Assembly: GCA_946530505.1 (NCBI GenBank)
Contig: CAMNAD010000024.1
Coordinates: forward strand, 1 to 14,702
DNA length: 14,702 nucleotides
DNA from: an uncultured Bacteroidales bacterium
Lineage (GTDB): Bacteria > Bacteroidota > Bacteroidia > Bacteroidales > UBA932
Direction: 5' to 3'
Every line of letters starts with the position of its first letter. The stretch's first letter is position 1. The notes under the pieces were generated by a model, which was not told the origin of the DNA, did not search any database, and saw only the letters and a list, made by a program, of their open reading frames with translations. Position numbers and translations under genes: made by a program. This document shows positions 1 through 6,675 of the stretch, one piece after another.

Positions 1-759
1 TCCGGAATGCAGATATACTGGCCATATTCCGAAGAGTGGGACGGAAAAACGATGCCCTTGATCACCTTTGATCCCGGGAATGGTTCCGAGTCCAATTATG
101 CATATGTGATCGGCGCCGGCGAAGAGGGGTATGAAGTCGTCGATTCGGTTTTTGTCGACGAGACCGTCGCGCGGGAACGCCCCGTGTGGGTAATCAACCA
201 GAATGACGACTGTGGCAGCGTCCCGTTGGGCTCTCTGTTATCGACAAAGTCCTGGTGGGACGATGAAGATGAAGAAGATGAGCAGGAGAAGTACAATCTT
301 TATATCAAGGATTTCACTATGCTGAGGCAATACGATCCATGGTTCGCCGGTGCATCGGAGTTCCACGTCTGGTGCGGCGGCGTAAACGGATTCTATGCAT
401 CCACCGAAGAACAGCTCAAGAATTACACTCCTTCCGTAACCGATTTCGTGGTTGTGGTGAAGCGTAGCGAGGTGGGGAAAAAGAAGCGCTTCAACGCCGT
501 GCTCGTGACGGACTTCTCGGACCAGCTGGACAAACTTGCATTCCTTATCGTAGAAGATGACGGTGGCACGCGGACCAACTGGAAGTGCTCCGCTTCGGTA
601 AAAATCAAGTCCAAGACCTATGGATTCGACATAGACATCCCCTTCCGCACATCCGACGACGTAGTGTGGCGCGGTCAGCTTGGAGCTACATATTTCACGA
701 AAGGGAAGTCCATCGAAGGCCGCTTCGGCGATGTCAAACTCACCTTTGCGTTGGAATAA
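1..759 (+). CDS. Hypothetical protein, 5'-truncated by the window edge
   Basis: The frame is open from the first base (the two codons before the first ATG at 7 are Ser-Gly), so this is the C-terminal part of a longer protein and the ATG at 7 is probably internal. I do not recognise a characterised family. The visible part is rich in aromatic and acidic residues, with an IYWPYSEEWDG segment near its start, a PVWVIN segment about 55 residues in, and an unusually acidic run (DDEDEEDEQE) near residue 90. The second half alternates hydrophobic and charged residues in a way that suggests beta structure (VTDFVVVVKRSE, ending VKLTFALE). My impression is that similar IYWPYSE proteins occur in Bacteroidales as uncharacterised, probably surface or exported proteins, but the N-terminus that would show a signal peptide is outside the window. 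The last 20 bp overlap the end of the convergent U32 gene in a different frame. Confidence 0.75.
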   Translation, partial: SGMQIYWPYSEEWDGKTMPLITFDPGNGSESNYAYVIGAGEEGYEVVDSVFVDETVARERPVWVINQNDDCGSVPLGSLLSTKSWWDDEDEEDEQEKYNLYIKDFTMLRQYDPWFAGASEFHVWCGGVNGFYASTEEQLKNYTPSVTDFVVVVKRSEVGKKKRFNAVLVTDFSDQLDKLAFLIVEDDGGTRTNWKCSASVKIKSKTYGFDIDIPFRTSDDVVWRGQLGATYFTKGKSIEGRFGDVKLTFALE

Positions 760-2518
760 CCAGCATTTCGCAGGCCTTGCAGTCGAAATGCAGGGCAAGG
801 CGGCGGCCGTTGTTGAGGAGGTAGAGCGGCCCTGAAGCTTTCGCCCCCTGATGAACCGGACACATTCCCAGTTCATATCTGATGCAGTATTTCGATCGCA
901 TCAGCGGTGCAGCGGAAGCATCGCTCTGCGTCTCGGAGGCGGGGGATTCCACGGCCGCTGCGCCATTTGCCCCGCGGACGTTCAACATCGGTATCGATCC
1001 GACAGGAAGCATGTCCAGGTCCGACGCTGTCAGGCGGCGGATGCTGTTGATGGTGGACGCGCTCAACAGTGGCAAGGCGGCTCCCGGGACGTCTGAAACC
1101 ACCGAATCTACATGAAAATGATAATGCAGGCTCCTCTTTCCAAGCTGCTCGCGTAGCATCGCTTCTGCCCGGTCACGGTTTTCCGCCTTCTCCAGGTCCG
1201 CCTTGAAGGGGCTCAACAGTTCCCTGCCATCCTCCGAAACCGCTGTAACATCAATGTTCCATTTGCCGTGCACATGAACGGACAATGCCACTGAGACCTC
1301 TCTGCGGCAGGGGTTGATGTCCAACTCCTTCTCGAAGGCGGTGTCGATGTTGCGGTAGAGAGACATCCCTTCGCGAAGCCCGTCCACAGACCTGCAAACA
1401 ATTGTGTTAATTGAACATAGGTCTCCGCGGAATCCTGTAACACCTGATTTTCCTGCGAATGCGAATCCGTCGCCGTTATGCAGCTCAAGCCCTCTGGAGG
1501 CGGGTTTCAGCGTCAATTCCAGGGAATCTTTGCCGGACCGGCGGATTCTGATGACGGTTCCGATGAATTCTCCCATCGATTTGGGTGCGTCCATCGAAGC
1601 CCAGCGCCCCCTCTTTCCGTCCAGGAACAATTCGGTGTACCCGCGGTTGAAGGTCTTCCACGGATCCGGGGCGACACCTCCCGAAACCTTCCCGAAAGAT
1701 GCGCGGGCATACTTTTCCGGTTCCGAGGCGACCAGACGGTCCAGGGCGTCGGAATAGTATCTGGTGATGTTCCTTACATACGACATGCTCTTCAAGCGGC
1801 CCTCTATCTTGAACGAACAGACACCGGCCGCTGCGAGCTCGGGCAATCTGTCGTGCAGATTGAAGTCCTTGAGCGAAAGAAGCGCTTTGTTCCTCACCAG
1901 GACCTTGCCGGATTCGTCCACCAGGTCGTACATCGAACGGCAGGCCTGTACGCATTCCCCCCTGTCCGCACTCCGTCCGTTCAGGTACTCGCTCAATCTG
2001 CACTCACCGCTGTAGCATACGCAGAGTGCGCCGTGAACGAAGAATTCAACCTCGCAGTCCACGGCCGCGCAAATGTCCCGGACCGTGGAAAGGGAGAGTT
2101 CCCTTTCGAGCACGATCCTGCTGCAACCTGCGTTGCTATAGCGCCGGGCGTCTTCTACCGTGCGGATTGCGCATTGTGTCGAAGCGTGCAGGGGTACAAC
2201 GATATCACTCCAAGAGCATATGCGCGTGTCGCGTATGATAAAGGCATCCACTCCAGCTTCCTGCTCCGCAAGCATCTGACGGTGTACTTCCTCAAGTTCA
2301 TCGTCCCTCAGAATGATATTGACTGTTACGAATATCCTTGCCCCGAATTTGTGGGCGTATCCGCATAGACGGGCGATATCTTCAACAGAATTCCCGGCAT
2401 CCTTCCTGGCTCCGAACTGAGGCCCGGCGATATATACGGCATCGGCACCGCAGTCAATCGCAGCGATGCCGATGTCAGCATTTCTTGCCGGAGCCAGGAG
2501 TTCCAGGAAGTGTTTCAT
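740..2518 (-). CDS. Peptidase U32 family protein, likely RNA hydroxylation type (RlhA/TrhP-like)
   Basis: 592 residues. The U32 signature E-x-F-x2-G-A-L-C-x4-G-x-C-x-L-S is intact at residues 158-176 (EFFVHGALC then SGECRLS). The N-terminus ELLAPARN and the alternating segments that follow fit the TIM-barrel-like U32 core. Cysteines C166, C173, C189 and C193 are candidates for the Fe-S ligands known or proposed in this family. A second set, C545, C553, C580 and C583, lies in a C-terminal domain (KYCIRYELGMC, then FDCKAC) seen in the long U32 proteins. Relatives RlhA (23S rRNA C2501 hydroxylation) and TrhP (tRNA U34 hydroxylation) act on RNA rather than as proteases; assigning either role here is inference. 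Residues 515-540 are a low-complexity Ala/Ser-rich linker before the C-terminal Cys domain. The start lies 2 nt after the stop of the upstream TPR gene, so the two are probably one operon. The 3' end overlaps the convergent gene by 20 bp. Confidence 0.9.
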   Translation of the reverse strand: MKHFLELLAPARNADIGIAAIDCGADAVYIAGPQFGARKDAGNSVEDIARLCGYAHKFGARIFVTVNIILRDDELEEVHRQMLAEQEAGVDAFIIRDTRICSWSDIVVPLHASTQCAIRTVEDARRYSNAGCSRIVLERELSLSTVRDICAAVDCEVEFFVHGALCVCYSGECRLSEYLNGRSADRGECVQACRSMYDLVDESGKVLVRNKALLSLKDFNLHDRLPELAAAGVCSFKIEGRLKSMSYVRNITRYYSDALDRLVASEPEKYARASFGKVSGGVAPDPWKTFNRGYTELFLDGKRGRWASMDAPKSMGEFIGTVIRIRRSGKDSLELTLKPASRGLELHNGDGFAFAGKSGVTGFRGDLCSINTIVCRSVDGLREGMSLYRNIDTAFEKELDINPCRREVSVALSVHVHGKWNIDVTAVSEDGRELLSPFKADLEKAENRDRAEAMLREQLGKRSLHYHFHVDSVVSDVPGAALPLLSASTINSIRRLTASDLDMLPVGSIPMLNVRGANGAAAVESPASETQSDASAAPLMRSKYCIRYELGMCPVHQGAKASGPLYLLNNGRRLALHFDCKACEMLVIPTQR

Positions 2519-2520
2519 CC

Positions 2521-3468
2521 TTATTTGATGGCGGCAATCATGGCCTGGGCGTTCTTCAGGTTGTTGGGGTTGATCTTGGAAGGATCGGCAACAGCCTTCT
2601 GATAGTATTCCTTAGCCTTTGCGTTGTCTTTCAGCTGCTGATAAGAAACGGCGATGCTGAAGAGTATGTCTCCGCTGTTCTTTGCGCTTGGAGCAAGTTC
2701 AAGATACTTCTCGAAGTATTCGATTGCCTGCTTGGTCTTTCCACCGTTGGAAGCTGCAGTGCCTGCAATCTGGAATGCCTTCGCATTGCTGGCGTCGTAC
2801 TTGCTGGATTCAAGTGCGGAAGCAATGGCGTCATCGTACTTCTTTGCCTTGAGCGCGGCAGCTGCTTCCTGCTGATAAAGGTTTACAAGCTGTTTGCTGG
2901 CGGCCTTGTCCTGACCATTCTCGATAGCGGCCAGAAAAGCGGCGACAGCGCCTTCCTTGTCGCCGGAAGCCTTGAGGGCTGCACCGAGGCGGAGGCTTGC
3001 CATGCCGTTGGCGGCATCTTCTGCGAGGACTTCCTTATAGGCTGCTGCTGCGGCAGCATAATCCTTGTCATTGAAGAATCCGTTGGCTTTCTGCATAAGA
3101 ACCTGAGGAATAAGCACGCTGGCATCATCAGCTACATTGTCAACGCCATATTTGTTTGCGGCCTCGATGGTCTCCTTAAGACCTGCGACAGCCTTGTCGT
3201 ATTCCGATTCGTTCACTGCCTTCTTTGCAAGGGAGAACATGAGGATGGGAATGGAGCTCTTGCAGTTGGCTGCAATTGCAGCTCCTTCTTCACCAAGGGC
3301 TTCTGCCATCACGAGGGCTTCCTTGAAATTCTGGAGAGCCAGTTCTACATTGCCTGCCTCATTGGCATTGATGCCGTTGTTGTAGGTTTCCGTTACCGTT
3401 GCGAGATCCTGGGCGAATGCCAGACTTCCGCAGAGCATAGTTGCTACAATGATGATAAGCTTTTTCAT
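2521..3468 (-). CDS. Exported tetratricopeptide repeat (TPR) protein
   Basis: 315 residues from the ATG at 3468. The frame stays open upstream to 3579, but that extension crosses the promoter region and would hide an obvious signal peptide, so 3468 is chosen. The N-terminus MKKLIIIVATMLCGSLAFAQ is a typical Sec signal cut after AFA; C13 lacks a lipobox, so a soluble periplasmic protein is expected. The mature part is almost all helical TPR-like units: about residues 24-57, 75-108, 125-152, 155-185, 195-225, 228-262 and 266-295, with the usual small residues (GDKEGAVAAF, GKTKQAIEYFEKYLELAP, NAKAKEYYQKAV). There is no catalytic domain, so it is presumably a scaffold or adaptor; partners cannot be named. 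It is the first gene of a two-gene unit with the U32 gene (TAA, 2 nt, ATG) and diverges from the M16-like gene. Confidence 0.88.
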   Translation of the reverse strand: MKKLIIIVATMLCGSLAFAQDLATVTETYNNGINANEAGNVELALQNFKEALVMAEALGEEGAAIAANCKSSIPILMFSLAKKAVNESEYDKAVAGLKETIEAANKYGVDNVADDASVLIPQVLMQKANGFFNDKDYAAAAAAYKEVLAEDAANGMASLRLGAALKASGDKEGAVAAFLAAIENGQDKAASKQLVNLYQQEAAAALKAKKYDDAIASALESSKYDASNAKAFQIAGTAASNGGKTKQAIEYFEKYLELAPSAKNSGDILFSIAVSYQQLKDNAKAKEYYQKAVADPSKINPNNLKNAQAMIAAIK

Positions 3469-3511
3469 TTTCGTATAAGTTATGTTTGGTTCAATACTTG
3501 TTACCGAATCG

Positions 3512-3519
3512 CAAAAATA
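3512..3519 (-). promoter_or_regulatory. Bacteroidota -7 box for the TPR-U32 operon
   Basis: On the minus strand this reads TATTTTTG, an exact match to TAnnTTTG. It lies 43 nt upstream of the ATG at 3468, giving an expected leader of about 40 nt. No clear TTTG -33 box is visible at the usual spacing. It forms a perfect inverted repeat with the plus-strand box at 3533-3540. Confidence 0.6.
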
Positions 3520-3532
3520 GTAAATTTTGTTG

Positions 3533-3540
3533 TATTTTTG
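3533..3540 (+). promoter_or_regulatory. Bacteroidota -7 box for the M16-like-DUF3109 operon
   Basis: TATTTTTG matches TAnnTTTG exactly and ends 16 nt before the ATG at 3557, implying a leader of roughly 12 nt. This favours 3557 over the in-frame ATG at 3527, which would lie upstream of the box. It is back-to-back with the minus-strand box at 3512-3519, 13 bp away. Confidence 0.6.
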
Positions 3541-3556
3541 TGCCGACAGCCTCATT

Positions 3557-6103
3557 ATGTTCAAAGCGTTCAGACACATAATCCTTATTTCAATACTCCT
3601 GGCATTTCATGCCGGGTTGTCTGCGCAGGACCTTCCTTCTCTCGAGCGCCGTTCCGGCATTAATACGGGGCGCTTTGCCAACGGCATCTCATATTATCTG
3701 GTCCCCAATACATATTCCAAAGGTTATGCCAATTTCGCACTGATTCAAAAAGGTGCTGACAATCACGAAGATACTCGTTCCGCATTAGGGTATGACTTCC
3801 TCGCTTCGAAGGGTGTGGGCTATACTCCGGACGGGTATATCTCCTATACGGGCCATTCCGCGATCTTCAGTTTTGAAGATGTGCCGACCTTCCAATCCGT
3901 TGCATTGGATTCGACGATAGTTCTGCTGTTCGACCTGATAGGAAAGTATCAGGGGGAGCAGGCGATCGTGGCCTGCGGCGACCTCGATGTCGACCGCCTC
4001 AAGGACCGCCTTTATATAATGTCGCTTACTGTCCCTAAGCGCAAGCCTGCGGAAAACATCCACGAATATAAATGGATCAGCACTGACAAACCTGTTTTCG
4101 TCCATACGAAAAACGGATGCTCCGACCTTTCGGAAATCAAGGTCAGCTATTCTTCTTCCCGTACCCCCGTCAAATATATGAGTACCCCTCAGCCACTGGT
4201 TACCAATATGTTTGCCAGGCAGTTGGGGTATATTCTCCGCAAGCGCATAGAAGAGCTGTTTGCCGAAAAGAATGTCCCTTTGGGCTATGTCCGCTTCAGT
4301 CATATCGACAGTGCTTCCACCGATTCCGACGAGTCGTTCAATCTGATAGCTGCAGTCCCTTCTGCCGATATACGGCCGGCAACGGAACTGATAGCCGGGA
4401 TACTTGCCGACATTGACAGAAATGGAGTATCGCCGGAAGAATTCCAGGATGCGAAGGCCCGCTTCCAGATGTGGGCGGAAAGGGTTGCCGATGCCCCGGT
4501 TACAAACAAGGAGTATGTATCCAACTGCGTCTCCAATTTCATTTATGGAGCGGGGATGTTTTCGCCCAAAGAATTAACCAGCTTCTTCCGCGGCCGCAAG
4601 ATTCCCGTAGAGCAGGACAGGGCCATGTTCAACCGCTTCATAGCGGCGCTTATCGATCCAAACCGTAATCTTACGGTGACTTATGACACTCCATCCGATT
4701 CGTTGGATACGGAACAGATGCGGCAGTCCTTCCAAAGTGCGTGGAAGTCCGCGCCGGAACATACGGCTTACCACGTGAAATCGAGTGACACCCTGGCTCT
4801 CTATTACCCTTTGGAAAAGAAGATGAAAATCAAGTCAGAGGGGGTGGATCCACAGACTGACGGCACTTTATGGACATTTGCCAACGGGATGAAAGTCGTG
4901 TTCAAGAAGACTGATGACAATCAGCTGCGTTATGCTATGATGATACGCGGGGGCTATACCGAGGTACCGGGCATCAAAGAAGGAGAAAGTGCCTTCGTTG
5001 GAGATATGATGAGGCTGTATGATGTTTGCGGAATGAGCCCTATGCGTTTTCGTAATATGCTGGAAGCGAACGGCATAACTATGGATTGCGAGGTGACTAT
5101 CGCGGATATGTGCATACGTGGCACGGCCCCGGTCGACAAAGCCAGCCTGCTTTGCCGTTCTCTGCTCTCGGTGCATAAGAACAGGTCCTTGAACCAGGAT
5201 GCTTTCGAGTATTACAAGCGTTGCGAAGCTCTCCGGCAAGAGGATTTCCGCCAGTCGACAGAAGGTATCAATGCTGTCACAGACAGTATAATGTGCCCGG
5301 ATTTTTACTATCCTGTAACCAAGACCGTTGAGAAACTTGGAGACGGATTGCCCGAAAATGCCGAGAAGTATTTTGCATCCCAGTTCTCAAAATGTCAGGA
5401 CGGGATCATCTTCATAGAAGGGAATCTGAATCCCTATGCTCTGCAGAAGATTCTTGTCAGGTCTCTTGGAGCCTTCGGTGTAAGCAGGAGTGCCTCTGTG
5501 CGTCCCAAAGTTAAGTATCAGCTGCGTTCCGGCTGGTCTACATATACCGTGGGTAAGACCGACCGCCTGATAGGCCGGGGATCCAGTTCCAATCTTGCAT
5601 TGGCGGCTGAGAGGCCTTTTACCATGCAGAACTGGTGCGCTTTCCGCATAGCGGTAGAGTATTTGCGTCGCGAACTGATAAAGGATATGGCTCCTCTAGG
5701 GCAGTATTTCGAGATATCCCCGCAACTGCAACTGCTTCCGGTGGAGCGTATAGCCATCTTTATAAACTGCAGCCCGTGCCCGTCGGACGGTCTGCCTGCC
5801 GGTGTCGAGCCCGCAAATTCAATGGAAGTAATGAGCAGGTTGCGTGACGCCCTTGTCCGCATTGGGGAAGAATCACTGTCTGCGGAAACGATGAAGGGGC
5901 TCAAGGCTGCCCTTGCAAAGGAAATGGCCGGCGAGCTTGCCGATCCGGATTATGTAATGGATGCATTCCTGCTGCGCAATTCCGAGGGGAAGGATGTCCT
6001 GTCCAATTACTCGACTTACCTTTCCAAGGTTACTGCAGAAGATGTGATGGGCGTAGTTTCCGCCCTCGAAAAGGGTAGTAAAGTAGAGTATATCATAAAA
6101 TGA
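3557..6103 (+). CDS. Exported M16-like (pitrilysin-fold) protein lacking the zinc motif
   Basis: 848 residues from 3557. A Sec signal (hydrophobic residues 8-20, LSAQ near 21-24) predicts a periplasmic protein. Two M16-like halves are visible. The first runs about 36-380, opening with FANGISYYLVP and containing the M16-type helix-strand segment around 190-300. The second runs about 438-848, opening with FANGMKVVFKK and then an MMIRGGYTEVPG strand. In active M16 enzymes such as PqqL the strand after the first segment is followed by HxxEH and a distal Glu. Here the matching positions read GADNHEDTRSALGYDFL (residues 66-82) and EGESAFVGDMMRL (475-487), so neither half has HxxEH. I infer a non-catalytic M16 homologue, perhaps a binding partner of an active protease, by analogy with inactive M16 subunits elsewhere. 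The stop overlaps the DUF3109 start (ATGA, 6100-6103), so translation is coupled. At 848 residues it is somewhat shorter than PqqL-type proteins (about 930). Confidence 0.82.
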   Translation: MFKAFRHIILISILLAFHAGLSAQDLPSLERRSGINTGRFANGISYYLVPNTYSKGYANFALIQKGADNHEDTRSALGYDFLASKGVGYTPDGYISYTGHSAIFSFEDVPTFQSVALDSTIVLLFDLIGKYQGEQAIVACGDLDVDRLKDRLYIMSLTVPKRKPAENIHEYKWISTDKPVFVHTKNGCSDLSEIKVSYSSSRTPVKYMSTPQPLVTNMFARQLGYILRKRIEELFAEKNVPLGYVRFSHIDSASTDSDESFNLIAAVPSADIRPATELIAGILADIDRNGVSPEEFQDAKARFQMWAERVADAPVTNKEYVSNCVSNFIYGAGMFSPKELTSFFRGRKIPVEQDRAMFNRFIAALIDPNRNLTVTYDTPSDSLDTEQMRQSFQSAWKSAPEHTAYHVKSSDTLALYYPLEKKMKIKSEGVDPQTDGTLWTFANGMKVVFKKTDDNQLRYAMMIRGGYTEVPGIKEGESAFVGDMMRLYDVCGMSPMRFRNMLEANGITMDCEVTIADMCIRGTAPVDKASLLCRSLLSVHKNRSLNQDAFEYYKRCEALRQEDFRQSTEGINAVTDSIMCPDFYYPVTKTVEKLGDGLPENAEKYFASQFSKCQDGIIFIEGNLNPYALQKILVRSLGAFGVSRSASVRPKVKYQLRSGWSTYTVGKTDRLIGRGSSSNLALAAERPFTMQNWCAFRIAVEYLRRELIKDMAPLGQYFEISPQLQLLPVERIAIFINCSPCPSDGLPAGVEPANSMEVMSRLRDALVRIGEESLSAETMKGLKAALAKEMAGELADPDYVMDAFLLRNSEGKDVLSNYSTYLSKVTAEDVMGVVSALEKGSKVEYIIK

Positions 6104-6675
6104 GGCGCGAAGATTTTGGTACTATAGTGGAAATCGGGGACGTTCTTGTCAGTGAGGATGTGATTTGTGAGTATTTTGCATGCGATTATCCGGCTTGCAA
6201 GGGAGCATGCTGCATAGTGGGTGACAGTGGGGCTCCGTTGGAAGAAGAAGAAATCCCATTGATCGAAAAGGAATACCAGGCTTTCCGGCATCTTGTCCCG
6301 GAAAAAGGGCGGGCCGCTGCAGAAGCTTCCGGTTTTTTTGCTGTAGACCGCGACGGCGACCTGGTGACCCCGCTTGTCCCCGGAACAGAAGAGTGTGCAT
6401 ATTGTTGTTTCGAGGGAGACAATTGCCTTTGCGCCATCGAGAAAGCCGGACTTGTCAAGCCGGTATCCTGCGCTCTGTACCCCATACGCATAAAGAAATT
6501 CAAAGGCGGAGGGATGGCCCTGAACCTGCATCGCTGGGATATTTGCCGACCCGCGTTCGAACGTGGCAAGCGGGAAGGCATCCGCGTATATCAGTTCCTT
6601 CGCAGCCCTCTCATCCGCCGCTTCGGCCCAGAATTCTACGAAGCCCTCGACGCCGCCGCGCAGCACATATTATAA
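6100..6675 (+). CDS. DUF3109 (YkgJ-like) cysteine-rich putative metal-binding protein
   Basis: 191 residues with no signal peptide or membrane segment, so cytoplasmic. The family hallmark lies at residues 28-48: CDYPACKGACC then GDSGAPLEEEE. A second cluster is C99, C102, C103, C109 and C111, followed by CALYPIR (C124) and HRWDIC (C149). Twelve cysteines in 191 residues, in CxxxC, CC and CxC spacings, suggest Zn or Fe-S binding. The wider YkgJ/CxxCxxCC group is described as putative zinc- or iron-chelating; no function is established for DUF3109. The start is within ATGA shared with the upstream M16-like gene, so the two are co-translated although one product is exported and the other is not. 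The gene ends in TTA TAA, and the palindromic TTATAA also ends the convergent hemW. Confidence 0.9.
   Translation: MRREDFGTIVEIGDVLVSEDVICEYFACDYPACKGACCIVGDSGAPLEEEEIPLIEKEYQAFRHLVPEKGRAAAEASGFFAVDRDGDLVTPLVPGTEECAYCCFEGDNCLCAIEKAGLVKPVSCALYPIRIKKFKGGGMALNLHRWDICRPAFERGKREGIRVYQFLRSPLIRRFGPEFYEALDAAAQHIL

Noticed and set aside
158..300. Acidic repeat-like stretch around 260-290 as a tandem DNA repeat
   Set aside because: The GAAGATGAAGAAGATGAG run is simply consecutive Asp/Glu codons in the hypothetical protein; no longer repeat unit is present.
1478..2368. 296-residue plus-strand open frame inside the U32 gene
   Set aside because: It lies antisense to the conserved U32 core including the signature motif, has no promoter-like box before it, and its product has no recognisable fold.
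3469..3579. N-terminal extension of the TPR protein to an ATG at 3579
   Set aside because: It would place 37 residues before a textbook signal peptide and run through the -7 boxes and the start of the divergent gene.
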